Part shown: positions 10,770 through 22,162 of the stretch, piece by piece
Numbering within the stretch: the stretch's first letter is position 1
Layout: each line of letters opens with the position of its first letter
Assembly (NCBI GenBank): GCA_016800925.1
Contig: JABCPU010000169.1
Span: forward strand, 1 to 64,000
Length of the DNA stretch: 64,000 nt
DNA from: Suillus spraguei
Lineage: Eukaryota; Basidiomycota; Agaricomycetes; Boletales; Suillaceae
Direction of reading: 5' to 3'
Program-made: the position numbers and the translations under genes
The notes under the pieces: generated by a model
Told to the model about the DNA's origin: nothing
Database searches by the model: none
The model's input: the letters and a program-made list of their open reading frames with translations, nothing else

Positions 10770-12431
10770 TCAGTCATCAAATTCATCCAAGTCGGACTCT
10801 AAGTCCATTACCATCACGGCTTCCGTCTCATCAACATCCATTACACCACTCGGATCCATAGACGGCAGCTCTGTAGCATTGGCCTGTCCTGCATCTTCAT
10901 CCAAGAACCCCAAGCAGGTTTCTATACACCCTCTCCATCGCAGCGGGACCGCTCCACCCACATCTACACCAGCAATGCGACGCTCCCATGTGAATCGCTC
11001 CGCAGCATGCCTCACAAAGAATCTGCCCTTGTGCTCCGGGTTTGCACACCCGCCCGATCCCTGCGATGGCCTCCTGCCATGCTTTCGAGGTTCGGGAAGG
11101 ACACCATAGGACTTGAAAACACCGGGCGCGTTCTCCGCCAATACCCCACGTATATTTTCCGGCACGTTCCAAACGTCGGAAAGAGGGACCCCATAATATT
11201 CGCCGAGCACAGTCCGAGAGTTGTCCCCTTTCAGTGAGCAAAGCAACTTCCGATAACAGATCTCAGTCAGTGGGGGTACGCCCGGAAGAAACGTTGTCAA
11301 GGGAGATACTGTGATCGCTCTCGATGGATTCATCGCCGCCTTCCTGTATTGTGAGGATATGCGAGTCATAGACCGCCGCTGAGACAGGATGTCGCAAGAG
11401 GCGGAGGGAACACGAGAAAAGGAAGGCTCGTTCAAGAAGGGGTTTGGGTTAAGCTGCAGCTTCGAGAGTTTCATATCTCGCATCTCCGATGGAATGTATG
11501 ACAGGCGGTTCTGCGAGATATTCAGCTCCTTCAAGTTGACCAAACGACATATCTCCGGGGGAATATATGTCAACAAGTTTCCGCCTATGAATTGGTAAAT
11601 ATGTAAAAATAAGAGACCCGGAAGAAACGTACGCAGACTCAACACAGTCAGATTCTCTAGCTTGAAAAGCTCAGGAGGAAGTTCGTGGATGCTGTTTCCA
11701 AAGAGGTAGAGTTGTAGCATATGTCGTTCCTTGCCCGAGTCTATGATGGACTTTGTCCGCTCGAATGAACGCACTCGGGACTCAAAAGCTGGCTCGGTCT
11801 TGACGCGTGGCAGATTGCGTCCAGAGAATAGACTTTGCTCAGATAATTCTGTCGTGTTGAAAAAACCCGCGAGATCAGCGACTGACGCAGGAATTGTCTT
11901 CAACCCTAGATTACTGTGACGCAAGATAAGACGCGTCAGAAGAGTCGGATCAGTGAAGCCGGGAATATGGCACCTCAGATCTATGTGCCCATTACCTGTA
12001 TCGAAGGGTTTGCGCAGCGCGTCGTCCCATAATCGCTCATCGCGATCAATGGAACGCGACGTGCTCGAGTCTAGAGAGAATAAACTTGACGTCTCGTCGT
12101 ACGAGTAGTCTTTTTCTCCCAGCGAACGAGAATAGACTGAGTTGCGGGACAATGGCGTCGGAATAAACGTGGGAGGTGTACTCGGGGGAGTATCTGCCTT
12201 CTTTTCCCGCTGTGGAGGGCGTTTGTTTGCTTTTGCTGAAGCCGCGAATGGATGAGAGAAACCTAGACGCGTCGGGGGTGGGGAGTCTAGTATATACGGC
12301 TCATGGTGGGGACTCGAAGGCGGAGATGAGTCTAAGGGTGCTAACAACGGGGATGACAACGGGGATGACTCTCGAGATGACGATGAGCTGGACTCAAAGT
12401 CCATATCACAGTCTGTCATTTTCAAGTTCAA
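10770..12431 (-). CDS. Leucine-rich-repeat protein
   Basis: Protein of about 537 aa, one intron. Order of parts: low-complexity Ser/Pro-rich N-terminus (first 130 residues), about three short LRRs near residues 240-320 with LPPELFKLENLTVLSL, LLTYIPPEICRLVNLKELNI and RLSYIPSEM-type repeats, a basic middle, then a C-terminal part with CANPEHKG and an acidic tail. A 48-bp stretch at 11585-11632 begins GTACGT and ends CATAG on the - strand; it carries no stop and is in phase, but removing it restores the LRR consensus, so I treat it as an intron. LRRs of this kind bind protein partners; the partner is unknown. The gene is divergent from the one at 12800, sharing about 370 bp. The start could also be the Met four codons downstream. 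Confidence 0.85.
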   Translation of the reverse strand: MNLKMTDCDMDFESSSSSSRESSPLSSPLLAPLDSSPPSSPHHEPYILDSPPPTRLGFSHPFAASAKANKRPPQREKKADTPPSTPPTFIPTPLSRNSVYSRSLGEKDYSYDETSSLFSLDSSTSRSIDRDERLWDDALRKPFDTGNGHIDLRCHIPGFTDPTLLTRLILRHSNLGLKTIPASVADLAGFFNTTELSEQSLFSGRNLPRVKTEPAFESRVRSFERTKSIIDSGKERHMLQLYLFGNSIHELPPELFKLENLTVLSLRTFLPGLLFLHIYQFIGGNLLTYIPPEICRLVNLKELNISQNRLSYIPSEMRDMKLSKLQLNPNPFLNEPSFSRVPSASCDILSQRRSMTRISSQYRKAAMNPSRAITVSPLTTFLPGVPPLTEICYRKLLCSLKGDNSRTVLGEYYGVPLSDVWNVPENIRGVLAENAPGVFKSYGVLPEPRKHGRRPSQGSGGCANPEHKGRFFVRHAAERFTWERRIAGVDVGGAVPLRWRGCIETCLGFLDEDAGQANATELPSMDPSGVMDVDETEAVMVMDLESDLDEFDD

Positions 12432-12799
12432 TTGATGCGGGGAATTAGATGGTCGTGTGCAAGTTGTGTGTCACCACTGTCAAAGCGCGTCTACCTTTTA
12501 TAGGGCTGTAATAAACAGAGTCCAGACTTGTACGTAAATGCTCTGCCTAGTCGCAACGTAAACAGAACAACTGCTACTTTACATTCTCATCATTGCATTT
12601 TACATGTTATTGGCAATGCAGACCCTGGTAGCGTGTAACAAGCATCCGTGAAAGAGTTCACAGTTGACTCTAGTCAGCACTTCTCGTAGCAGCACCAACA
12701 CAGCAGGCCGGTGATCCCCGTGAAACCGATCTGCACCAAGCGCCCATCGTGATTGCATCCGTTCAGCTCTTCTTCGTCCTGAACGCTTTCGACGGTTGA

Positions 12800-13267
12800 A
12801 TGGATAGCCTTGGATCATCCCCACCGACTGATACCTTCCAGTTGTATGATCTCCGTGTCGAGGTCATATGCCCGCCAGGGGAACGTATACTATGTGGAGC
12901 GAAAGAAGGTGACCATTTTGTCCTCGAAGGAGAAATGCTTCATCTCCCACCTGGACAAGCATTTTCCATCTACTCGCTCAGTAAGTATCCTGATTGCTAC
13001 AGCCTACTTTCAGTTTCATTACCATTGCTCGCCGTACTTTAATTAGGTGCTGTTCTACCACTCCTAGCAGCTAAGCAGCGTGTCACCCACCCAAATGATT
13101 GGATGAGCACGGATGCGGAGGTTGCTTGTCCTGACCCGAATTGCAAGTCCAGGTTGAGAATTTCGAGGACTGGTGTCAGAACATTCAACCATGCTGAAGT
13201 TACTGTTCTTCCTCTTGCTTCTCACTACGGTCAGGCTAGTGCTGGCTCAGCACTAGCGGCGGCCTGA
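12800..13267 (+). CDS. TIGR04076-family protein
   Basis: Small protein of 133 aa in two exons, 12800-12980 and 13047-13267, with a GT-AG intron in phase. It opens with a short polar stretch, then VEVICPPGERILCGAKEGDHF, an EGEMLHLPPG stretch, and ends with LLAAKQR, HPNDWMSTDAEVACPDPNC and LRISRTG. This pattern matches my memory of the TIGR04076 family, found in bacteria, archaea and fungi, whose function is not established. Four cysteines (ICPPG, LCGA, ACPDPNC) could bind metal, which is inference. The second of two overlapping ATG frames was rejected because only this one continues into exon 2. Frame is intact. Confidence 0.8.
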
Positions 13268-13601
13268 TGAAGAGACGAAGAAAATTCAAGAAACGGCTTA
13301 TTGCAGCACCCTTTTTGCAGGGTTATCATATGATCAGTGTTAGCTGTGGACTCTTTTCAAGTAATTGACATACGCTGAGTATTAATATGCAGGCCTGAGA
13401 CGTGGCCTTGAATATTTATATTTGGGTCGGAGTAGTCATCGTTGGCAATGGGATCAATGATTCAGATTCCTTATTCACTTACATAAGACATAATAGACTT
13501 GTTCCACTATTCCTACTTTTCACCGTCTCGGGAAATTCATTGGTGTCGCAATTATGTAGGACGACAGAGCACCAAGGTGCCTCATCAACTTTTCCAGATC
13601 G

Positions 13602-14480
13602 ACTGGATACGGCTTATAGGATTAGGAATCGCGCACTTGCTACTATCCAGGTTTGTTTGCTTGCCGCCTTTGTTGACTTATAATTACGTCCATAGATCAC
13701 CGCAGATCAGCTTCTGCGAAAGGCGCGTTGTTCAACTTCCCCGCTTTGCATTATTTATAATTTTATATCCTTTAGGCTCGGGAGCGTCAAGAGTCCACCT
13801 TCCGCGCTCCCGAACAATGTGTTAAGGATTTTGAAGAACTGCATGAGTATCGCGGCCGCAAGCGCGAAGAGTTTGAAGAGCGAGTCAGAATGACAAGAGA
13901 TAGTATGCGAGTGTGATATTTGGCCTGGGTAGTGATCCCGCTGAATATTGCATCAGTAAAGAGTGAACTCAGTATGCAAACTGGGAGGTACGTGACTTCC
14001 CGAAACGTCCAACACACACGTAACCTATTCGATCGTGCTGTGACTCTATTGCCTCGGGGTAGACCAACTCTGGTACAAGTACGTTTACCTGAGTCATGGA
14101 AAACGTTCGAGCAAGAACATGGCAGCGACAACGATATAGCCAAGGTAGAAGGCATGATGCCTATTATCGGCGGGAAGCAACACGTCGACAAAGAAATAGG
14201 TCAGGTAGTGGAAGGTCAGGTAGTGGAAGGTCAGCGATCCATCCCGTAGATAGTACAGCTTCCTGATTATTCTGACACAGATTAGGAACTTGTATTCGCC
14301 GACGACGAGATCTTTCAAATTCTTGCAGATGGTTCATACCGGAAAAATTAAAATTTTCAAACCAAGAAATCTGGAGGGACTGGTACTCTTTCTGGCTTCA
14401 CTTCTGCGACAGTGGGTGCTCCTGAACCTACTCAGAATGACGATTTACACAACGATGTCGCTAGCTCTGATGGCGAGTGA
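13602..14480 (+). pseudogene. CLF1: Truncated CLF1 (crooked-neck-like splicing factor) pseudogene
   Basis: Broken copy of the pre-mRNA splicing factor Clf1/Syf3, a HAT-repeat protein of the Prp19-associated complex. N-terminal part: RIRNRALATIQ at about 13618, ITADQLLRK, then [21 protein letters not shown], in separate exon-like blocks. A HAT-repeat piece NVQHTRNLFDRAVTLLPR follows near 14010. The C-terminal part has SWKTFEQEHG, AKVEGMMPI and HVDKEIGQVVE, then in other frames VFADDE and SFKFLQM, and finally ASSDGE with a stop at 14478-14480. Most HAT repeats are deleted; an early stop follows MTRDSMRV and the frame shifts several times. Intron-like gaps are kept, so this is a decayed genomic duplicate and not a reverse-transcribed copy. 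A functional CLF1 should lie elsewhere. Confidence 0.75.
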
Positions 14481-15898
14481 TGGTTGACCAGGTACCTGCT
14501 GGAACTTTATGTATTCTGTAATTTCTAAATGCATTTGCTTGTTGAAACTCTAAGCTTGTAGAGGTGGCACGAGTGAATAAAGCTTTGACACCTGCTTTAC
14601 GGAGTTCAAAGTGAAGGGTCTCGTCTTTGTTTTAGACATCTCTTCCTTGGAAAATCCAGTGAGTAGCATAACACGCTAGCTGCAAAAGTAATTGACAAAA
14701 GGATAAGACGGTCAGACCCCAGATCTCAAAACACCGTCCTATGTGGGTCCACCGACCCACGAAGAGCTGGACCACATATACAGATATAGCGTTGCACTAC
14801 CAAAGCGTGCCCAGCATAATGGTTTCAATTCGGTACATCACTGGCGAAAAAAATAACGTGAAGCGCATGCCAAAGGCAACCAATATGAATCTTATTTTTT
14901 GTGGGCGACGCACTCAATAAATAAAATTTGCATAGCATCTTTACATTCCTATCGTATCACCCGCCTATCTGGGTGTAATTGGGCATCAGAATGGTGTCAA
15001 GGGACTGTCCTATCACCGGGATGCGGTGGTGTGGCGTAGACGTTCTCGGACCCTTCATCAAGCACTGGAGTTAGTGGGTCTGGTTCAAGTTGGGATCATT
15101 CGCTATCTAGAGGTGCTTGAAGAATCGGCACTGCAAGAGTCATGGAAGCTGTCAACTTGTCTTGTTCGCTTGCCTGAGAGCTGGGGCTCGACGCTAAACC
15201 CCGGGTTCTCTCTTTTCCTGATCTCCTGATGACGACATAACAATATCGAATCAATCGCGATTCGCAGTAGGCCGGAGAGGCAATCCGTGTATGACCGAAC
15301 TGCGGTCGTCTTGATAACTACCCTCAACCAAGAGATGAGTATCCGGATGTGCTGTCCAGCCTCAGGCATAATCATTAAGGTAACTTGAAGAGCAATGTCT
15401 GCATCTCGTCGTAGGACAGAAATGATTGCTGTGTGTATTGAACCTGGAAGGTTTTCTGACTCGGTCATAGAGCAGTGATTTCACCCGACCGAGCCACAAT
15501 TCCCTGCAAGAGCCGCCCAAGCTTTAATTACTCTTGCACGAAACATCGCATGTAGTGCGATGTGAGGGGATGAAGGGGAATGAGATGCATTGTTGGATAC
15601 ATCTTCCTCGGGAGCGCCCCTCACTAAGGCTACTGTCAACGCTTGGAAGGTGACGTATTGCACCCGGTAAGAGTGGTCGAATATGACAATGTTTTGTCGA
15701 TCTGAGAGCCGTCAGAGTTGGACATGCCTGTTACCAGGTGTGAGGCGGCAAGCGTACCAGCAAAGTTAGTCAGTATGGTAGCTTGACTCTAGTATAAGTC
15801 CCCTGGTAATGATTGAAAAATTATGTGAAATGTCCGTATTAATACAACCAGAACCCCAGTACCTTGCAATGAATGTACAATTATGTCAGATGTCCATA
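14481..15898. other. Intergenic region
   Basis: About 1.4 kb with no gene I can support. Short ORFs on both strands (15026-15229 +, 15103-15468 -, 15481-15663 -) overlap each other and resemble no family I know. Confidence 0.35.
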
Positions 15899-17793
15899 TC
15901 AACAAAACAAAAAAGCTAACGATGTAAAAGCCAGCCAGAAATAGAGCAATATACTCAAAGAACCATTTGACACGGCACTTGACGCAGAACCAGTGTTTGT
16001 CGCAACCGTCACAACACCCATCGTCGGGGATGGTATGGTAGCTTTGACACCATTCTGAGCGATGGCAGTCTCTGATAGGACAGCAAAACCAACAGAGGCG
16101 GGACTGTACTTGAAGACAGAATAAACGTTTTTCTGTGCATCATTAAGACACTGTCCGGAGAATGTAGAACAAGTGATGGAAGCTCACAAGGAATGCGTCG
16201 CCAATAATCCATGAAGGACCCCCTTCGCCGATTGAGGAGATGAAGAAAGCCCCAATGCACTCCGTGGTGCTCACTTGGGAGTGCGCGAAGTCCGCAGAGC
16301 TCATCGACCAAGTGTTACCACCAAAGTTGAACTGTACATCCACCGTCGTACTGCAGGCTGGTTTTCAAGTTGTCCTATCAGCCAAAAAACTGCATGACAG
16401 CATTAACACTTACGATAGGTGTAATATCCTTGTAATTGGCCCGTTCCTGCTTGTGATCCAGGGATCTGTGCGTAGATGCTCGCAATGGCACTGGCGGGAC
16501 CTGCGATGTTTGTGGTTCCGGTGTCGATGATAGCAGTCGAGATCCCTGCGATGTCAATGGACTTTCCCTGTACAGTTAACGCTAGGTTGTCAAACAGGTC
16601 AGCAAGTTGTAATATATTTTTCGAAATTCTACTTACTGTTCATGTTAATCTCCCAGTATTGTGGTGTTCCCACAAGGTTATGGTATTCAATCGATCCTGT
16701 GTAGAGACTGCTGTTGGTGTAACCTGTCAAAGAGTCACATGAAAAATTGAGAGTAGTAACTTGGGAGGAATATACCTACCCATATCAATAACTCCTCCTG
16801 GCTCGTTTTCAGCTGCACCAGATACATTGCCATAGCTTACCAGCCACGAATCAGGAAAACATAGTGAAATCAGTCAGTTTCCACATACCGTGTGAGCTGC
16901 ACTCCGAATAATGCAGAATCCCAACTTCCACCGCTAGCCAGAGTTTGCCAGAAGGGCATCTGTTGCGTGGAAGAAAGTGGACTCCAGGCAAGACCCATTA
17001 TGCCCGATACAGGGTTCGTATTAAAGTTTGACGAAAGAGCATTGACAACGCCTAACAAGTTCTGTCAGTTGTATGTCAAGCACTCGGTGTACATGACAAC
17101 GTACCAAAACCTTGTTTTGCCACCGAGAAACCAGCCATTTGAACGGTCTCTTCAGCAACATAACCAGCCGCTGCGCCCGAGCCATATTGGATCTCAAACG
17201 GCTTCGAGAGATTTTGGAAAGTAGATGACTGCGCAGGATCGTATGTAGGGCTGGTTCCGCAGCCTGCTCCGCAAGTAGAACCAGTCAGCCAGAGATCGCT
17301 GGATACATTTGTTCTAAGCAATTTGTGTTAAGAAATTCACCATTGCACTCACGATGAACCAGTGTCGAGAATTACATCAAAGGACACTGGCGGCGTCCCA
17401 ATTGCTATGGTTCCGTAGTAGCTATCGATAATGTTTGATAAGCAAAAGCGTACTGGATGACGAGGCTCTCAACCTACCCTGTATCAACTCTTTGATTGAC
17501 GATGCTATAGACGCGGTGTTGAGGATGAAACGCTAGTTGAACATGAAATACTTTACATACAGGTTATACCCAGTACCCCGCTGCTGAAGCGACTGGCCAC
17601 CGTACTTCACAGCAAGCAAATCTCTTTGGTCTTTTGCTTGCTGAGCCACCAGTGTAAGGTTCTGCGGAGAAGGGCTAAGCCTGCGGATAGGTATGCTCCG
17701 CCCTACGACAGCTGTCGATACCGCTGGTGCTCCCGATACATCCTGGGATAGCAGAAGGAATAAAAGGGTCGTGAGGCTAGCTGAAGCAAACAT
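15899..17793 (-). CDS. Aspartic protease (family A1), probably GPI-anchored, paralog 3
   Basis: Third pepsin-like protease, 466 aa from the chosen start. Exons (high to low): 17793-17561, 17504-17478, 17421-17353, 17298-17105, 17051-16889, 16835-16780, 16723-16637, 16581-16414, 16357-16188, 16132-15899. Exons 2-6 match the other two paralogs base for base in length. Signal peptide LTTLLFLLLSQDVSGAP; catalytic motifs VILDTGSS and AIIDTGTT; paired Cys motifs STCGAGC and PCSTTV; conserved VYSVFKYSPASVGFA near the end and a hydrophobic tail (ILLYFWLAFTSLAFLFC). An upstream in-frame ATG at 17823 would add ten residues before the signal peptide, so 17793 is preferred. The frame is intact. Inverted relative to paralogs 1 and 2 and about 8 kb away. 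Confidence 0.9.
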
Positions 17794-17823
17794 AACACTC
17801 TGGAAAGCAAATTTACAAGTCAA

Positions 17824-18432
17824 TTAAAATAATTGACTGCCTGCAGTCTGAGAGAGAAAAGAAATGTTAATGACTCGAGCCCGCGAGTTGATAGTAGAAG
17901 AAAAATGATGAGAAGCGGTGGACCTGTGCAGCTCCCTTTTGAGCATTATAACAGGTTTCATGCTTCAATCAGTACTGCATGCACAAGCGACCTACAGGTT
18001 CGGTTGCTCTGAGAACAGCCAGAAACAGCCACAAGCAAAAATAGTCGTTATGAAGAGCCCAATTGACTGTCATGAACATCTAGTCGTGAATACTGGCTAT
18101 ATCGACTGGATCTGACGGTAGACTAGGTGTTAACACAGACTTGACGGCGACTAGATCCCTGCTTTGAATTCTTCAGTGTCTTCATCACCGTGTGAGTCGG
18201 CGGCTGGGCAAGACTGGCCCTGGCTTGGCCCGGATCATCTTATCATGATGAGTGTGAAGCTGTCAACATGATGCATGATGGCAAGGAACAAAAAGCAGTC
18301 CTTCGGCTATACTAACTTAGATAATGCAAAATATAATATAATTTATTGTATGAGTTTGACACTTCAAAGACTGATAGGCTCAGGAAAGCTCAATGCAATA
18401 AAAGTATCACAGTAGTAGAACTATTGGATCTA
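17824..18432. other. Intergenic region
   Basis: Promoter side of protease 3 and the 3' side of the uL23m gene. No gene is seen. Confidence 0.4.
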
Positions 18433-19401
18433 CTAATTAGCAAAAAGTGCCTCCTTCCACTTACTTGGTCGCGAGCCCCTCTTAGTGTCAGAGAAGATAG
18501 GAATCCCTTGGGCCCGCTTGTTTGCCAGTTCCTCTTTCACGTCCTCAACTTCTCGCACCATTCTTGAACGACTCCTGGCCACCGCTTTCAGAATCTTATC
18601 CCTCCGCAGATGACCAGTGAAGCGCCAGTTCTTGCTCCCCGACAAGGACGTCCGCACCAGTTCATGTCTCCTCCATCTCTTCAATGCATCCAGTGCAAAC
18701 TTCTCATTCAGCCACTCCATCCGTTTCTTTCTGTCCTCTGCAGTCATGTCTTCCATTGCTTCAGGATAGTAGAATGGGTCTACAAGACCGACGACAGCAC
18801 GCTTGTATGTCCGGTATGATCGCGTCGTCTTTGCCCCATTATATCTGCGATATAATGGCGAGAAGTAGTTGGCAGTTCGGATGTAGGTAGTTTTAACGCC
18901 ATACACAGCAGATAGATATGAGCGTACGTCAGTTTTCGTGACAGACATTGGAATTCGGAAAGTGGCTTCGTAGGGGTTATAGGGCTTGCCAGTGGGCGTG
19001 TGGTTGCGCACCATACGGAATGTGATGTTCGGGAGATAAATTCTCTGACCGACCACCTCCAATTCTTTCTCTCCATTACTATCCGTGACCTTCAGACCGC
19101 GAAGACGCGTCCGCCGTTCATTAAGGGCGTCAAGCCATTGAGCTTCCGTCATGTCTCTCCCCCGTTGATCCATCAGCTCGCCTTTGGCAAGGGCTCTTCT
19201 GTAGCCCGAATATTCTGACTGGGTGAGGTCGCTGTCGGTAGGAGGTTTAAGGTGGGCCCGTTTGCGTTCGCGGCGTTCACGAACGGCCATCGGAGCTGAG
19301 GCATCTCTGGCAGCAGCCGCAAGCTTTGGCAAGGCGCTGGCAGCCCGTTCTGGTGGTTGCGTCGAGTAGAGACGACGGGCTACGCGACACAGAGCCTGCA
19401 T
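18433..19401 (-). CDS. MRP20: Mitochondrial large-subunit ribosomal protein uL23m
   Basis: Intronless gene of 322 aa. The first about 40 residues (MQALCRVARRLYSTQPP...) are basic and hydroxylated, a mitochondrial targeting sequence with an RLYST-type cleavage region. The middle holds the L23 core: IYLPNITFRMVRN, then PYEATFRIPMSVTKTDVRSYL, followed by VYGVKTTYIRTANY, typical of fungal mitochondrial uL23. The protein binds 23S-like rRNA near the polypeptide exit tunnel of the mitoribosome. The long basic C-terminal extension is usual for fungal members. It is divergent from DCR2, with about 295 bp between the two starts. Assignment is by motif memory; the symbol is that of the yeast counterpart. 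Confidence 0.88.
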   Translation of the reverse strand: MQALCRVARRLYSTQPPERAASALPKLAAAARDASAPMAVRERRERKRAHLKPPTDSDLTQSEYSGYRRALAKGELMDQRGRDMTEAQWLDALNERRTRLRGLKVTDSNGEKELEVVGQRIYLPNITFRMVRNHTPTGKPYNPYEATFRIPMSVTKTDVRSYLSAVYGVKTTYIRTANYFSPLYRRYNGAKTTRSYRTYKRAVVGLVDPFYYPEAMEDMTAEDRKKRMEWLNEKFALDALKRWRRHELVRTSLSGSKNWRFTGHLRRDKILKAVARSRSRMVREVEDVKEELANKRAQGIPIFSDTKRGSRPSKWKEALFAN

Positions 19402-19660
19402 TCGCGAAAAATATTGGAATGAACTGGAAAGAAACTTTCTGAGGAAACCAGAAGAATTTGTAGCCTAACCCCAATTATTTGCTCGATTTAGATATGTGAC
19501 CCCCTCATTCAATCCACTGAACACGCAACCCTCAGTCACTTACAGTTGTAACCGTTTCAAGTTTGGTCAACACCTTCCTATAGGTACCTTGTTCGCTGAT
19601 TCTCATTTTTTAAATCCATTGACCGTGGTCGTTCGCTTATCTAGAACTTGACGGGCCATA

Positions 19661-19699
19661 ATGGCTGGTTTTCATTCTCTCGTGTTGGCCGGTCTATGA
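19661..19699 (+). promoter_or_regulatory. Overlapping upstream ORF of DCR2
   Basis: A 12-codon ORF (ATG at 19661) ends in TGA that overlaps the DCR2 ATG as ATGA at 19696-19699. Such an arrangement can reduce or couple translation of the main ORF. The transcript start is unknown, so whether this ATG is in the mRNA is inference. Confidence 0.4.
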
Positions 19700-22162
19700 G
19701 GGGCATATTGCTCCCTACAGCAGCTGTCATTGGATTCTCATGCCTACTGACATACTTCTTCATATTATACCAGCCCACTGTCGGACCTGGCATTGCCCAG
19801 CGTCTAGGCTGGCAAGCTTGGGATGCGGTCGCCACCGTTGAGTACTTCGATAAGGAACCTTCTAGACCAACCGTCACTGGTGATCCAGGGGAGCCCCAAC
19901 CAATTCCGGGCAACGATGATGAGACAGATTGGTGGGAGACCACATCCAATCAGCCCTGGGATACCACCGATGATATAGAGAGCTACCCACTTGACGTATG
20001 GGCTCCACTATTACCTCACGATACCGGTCGTACGTATGCTTGCCAGTTTTGTCAGGGACTTGATCCAATTTCATGTAGTGTCTGAAATTGCCATCACGCG
20101 TTGTATGATGCCTCCGAGTCTTGTTGGAGACCTCTGCGCACCCACCACAACCGTCGAGCAGGATGCCATCAAGGGCAACTGGGTTCGAGTGGATCGGGAT
20201 CTTAATAAGCAAGCTGGTCTATGGACTTTGGTACGCGCGCACAACTGTTCCATGTTACCTATTTCATAACTCGCTAAATTTACTTCAGAACATCTACTAC
20301 AGGCGGACGCGCCGTCTTGATATACCTCTCATCACTGATTTGCGCCTGCTTCCCGCCAATGAAATCCCCGAGAATGTCACAGATCCCTGGGTAAAAGTAG
20401 ATCTCTCCATACGCGATGGAATTATGCGTGCGGAACCAATGCACCTCTGGTACCTCCAGGGAAAAACGATGAATGAAATGGATGCGGAAGAGAAAGCCAA
20501 TCTCATTACCGAGATTGACGTACTCTTCGGGGAGGACAGACCGTGGTATGGATTTGAAAAGGTAGAGCCTGCCGTAACTCCGGAGGAGGAGGGACGATTA
20601 GAGAGCGTGTATGTGACGTACCGCCGCGGCGTGCAGTGTGAGCATGAACTACCTTTATACCGATAGTGGACTGAGTTTGATCTGCAGCGGTCCCTCGCGC
20701 ACATCCTTTACACTTTTCGCGGGACGGAAAATTCAAGATTTTGCAAATTGCGGACCTGCATTTCTCTGTGTCCAGGGGCGTCTGTCGGGACACTGATCTT
20801 GATCCCTGCGTCAACTCCGATAATCTCACTAACACGCTCCTCGGACACGTTCTAGACGAAGAAAACCCAGACCTTGTCGTTTTTTCCGGCGACCAGCTCA
20901 ACGGACAAGGAACGTCTTGGGATCCCAAATCCATTCTAGCGAAGTTCGCAGTGGCAGTTACGGATCGAAAGATACCTTGGGCAGCCATCTTTGGTAATCA
21001 TGACGAGGAGAATGGCGATGTGAAGCAGGAGCAGTTGCGTATGATGAAGGCACTTCCGTATTCCATGGCGCAGAGGGGTCCGAAAGATATTCATGGTGTT
21101 GGAAATTATGTTCTTGACGTGAAGAGTGCCGATGCGTGAGTGTCCCTGACTGACGGTGTCAGAATACAAGCTGAGCCCCTTAGGTAGCTCCATGACATCG
21201 TTGCTGACGCTGTATTTCCTGGACTCAGGATCCTACTCGAGCGGTTACCTGGACTGGCTCGGGTACTTCTTCCCAACGGAATACGACTGGATACACGAGG
21301 TTGGGTCCCTTGATATCATTATGTCAATTGCACTCATAATTTTTCAAGGACCAAATTAACTGGTTTTTGCAAGAATCTTCCAAGATCCAGCCCATAGAGC
21401 GTCCGTTCACACCGGACACCGGCAAGGACTTTGGTTCCATATGGACCAGACAAGCTGATCAGATCACGCCCACGACTCGCAAACTAGCCAAGCCCAATGC
21501 TATGATGTTCTTCCACATTCCTTTGTGAGTTCATTCTTACGCCGTTTCTGTCATTTCTAAATTCCTTTTTTAGGCAAGAGTCGCACGGTGCAGCGGACAG
21601 GGACCCACGTACTGGCCAACTGCTAGACATAGGTCTGCACGATCTGGAAGAACCTGGTTCGGCGAAGAAGAGTGATGGTATGTTTGACAAGGGTTTGAAG
21701 AAAGCGCTGGAGAGTGGGCACGTTACGGGTGGAGGCATACCCGAAGTGAAGGTGGTTGCAAATGGACACTGCCACAGTAAGTTTCAGCAAAGAGTCTCTC
21801 GGATCCCGGATCTAATGTAGTGCCCCAGTCACAGAGGACTGCAGACGTGTCAAGGATATATGGCTGTGCTTTGGAGGTGGAGGGTAAGTGGTGCACTCGT
21901 GTCTTTATCTGTCGTTGTGTTAATTTTATGATGCAGGTCGTACTCCGGGTATGGGAAGGTCGGGTGGGTTGAATCATAATTTATGTGCCTGCGTGTTCAT
22001 GTGACTTACTCTGCACTCAGATTTGACCGGCGGTTCCGGGTATACGAAATCTCAGATTATGGCGAAACCATCCGGACGTACAAACGCACAGAGAAAGACG
22101 AGATCCTCAACAGCTATATCCTAGCTGGACCAGGGGCGCCATTATTCAACCCGCGATCGTAG
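19696..22162 (+). CDS. DCR2: Dcr2-type calcineurin-like phosphoesterase
   Basis: Metallophosphoesterase of 665 aa, ten exons: 19696-20029, 20079-20230, 20289-20637, 20688-21135, 21188-21299, 21349-21524, 21574-21776, 21829-21883, 21937-21963, 22021-22162; all phases agree. A hydrophobic segment near the N-terminus (PTAAVIGFSCLLTYFFILY) suggests a signal anchor. Metal-site motifs are in order: FKILQIADLHF (D-x-H), VVFSGDQLNG (GD), AAIFGNHDEE (GNHD) and VVANGHCH (GHxH). LTLYFLDSGSYS and DWLGYFFPTEYDWIH are typical of the Dcr2 branch. In yeast Dcr2 is a phosphatase linked to Sic1 and to the unfolded protein response via Ire1; the same role here is inference. ATG 19696 is the first that keeps the frame; an overlapping uORF precedes it. 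Confidence 0.88.

Noticed and set aside
15026..15229. ORF with a VRLPESW stretch resembling the CLF1 relic at about 14080
   Set aside because: Similarity is limited to about seven residues; not enough for a second CLF1 fragment.
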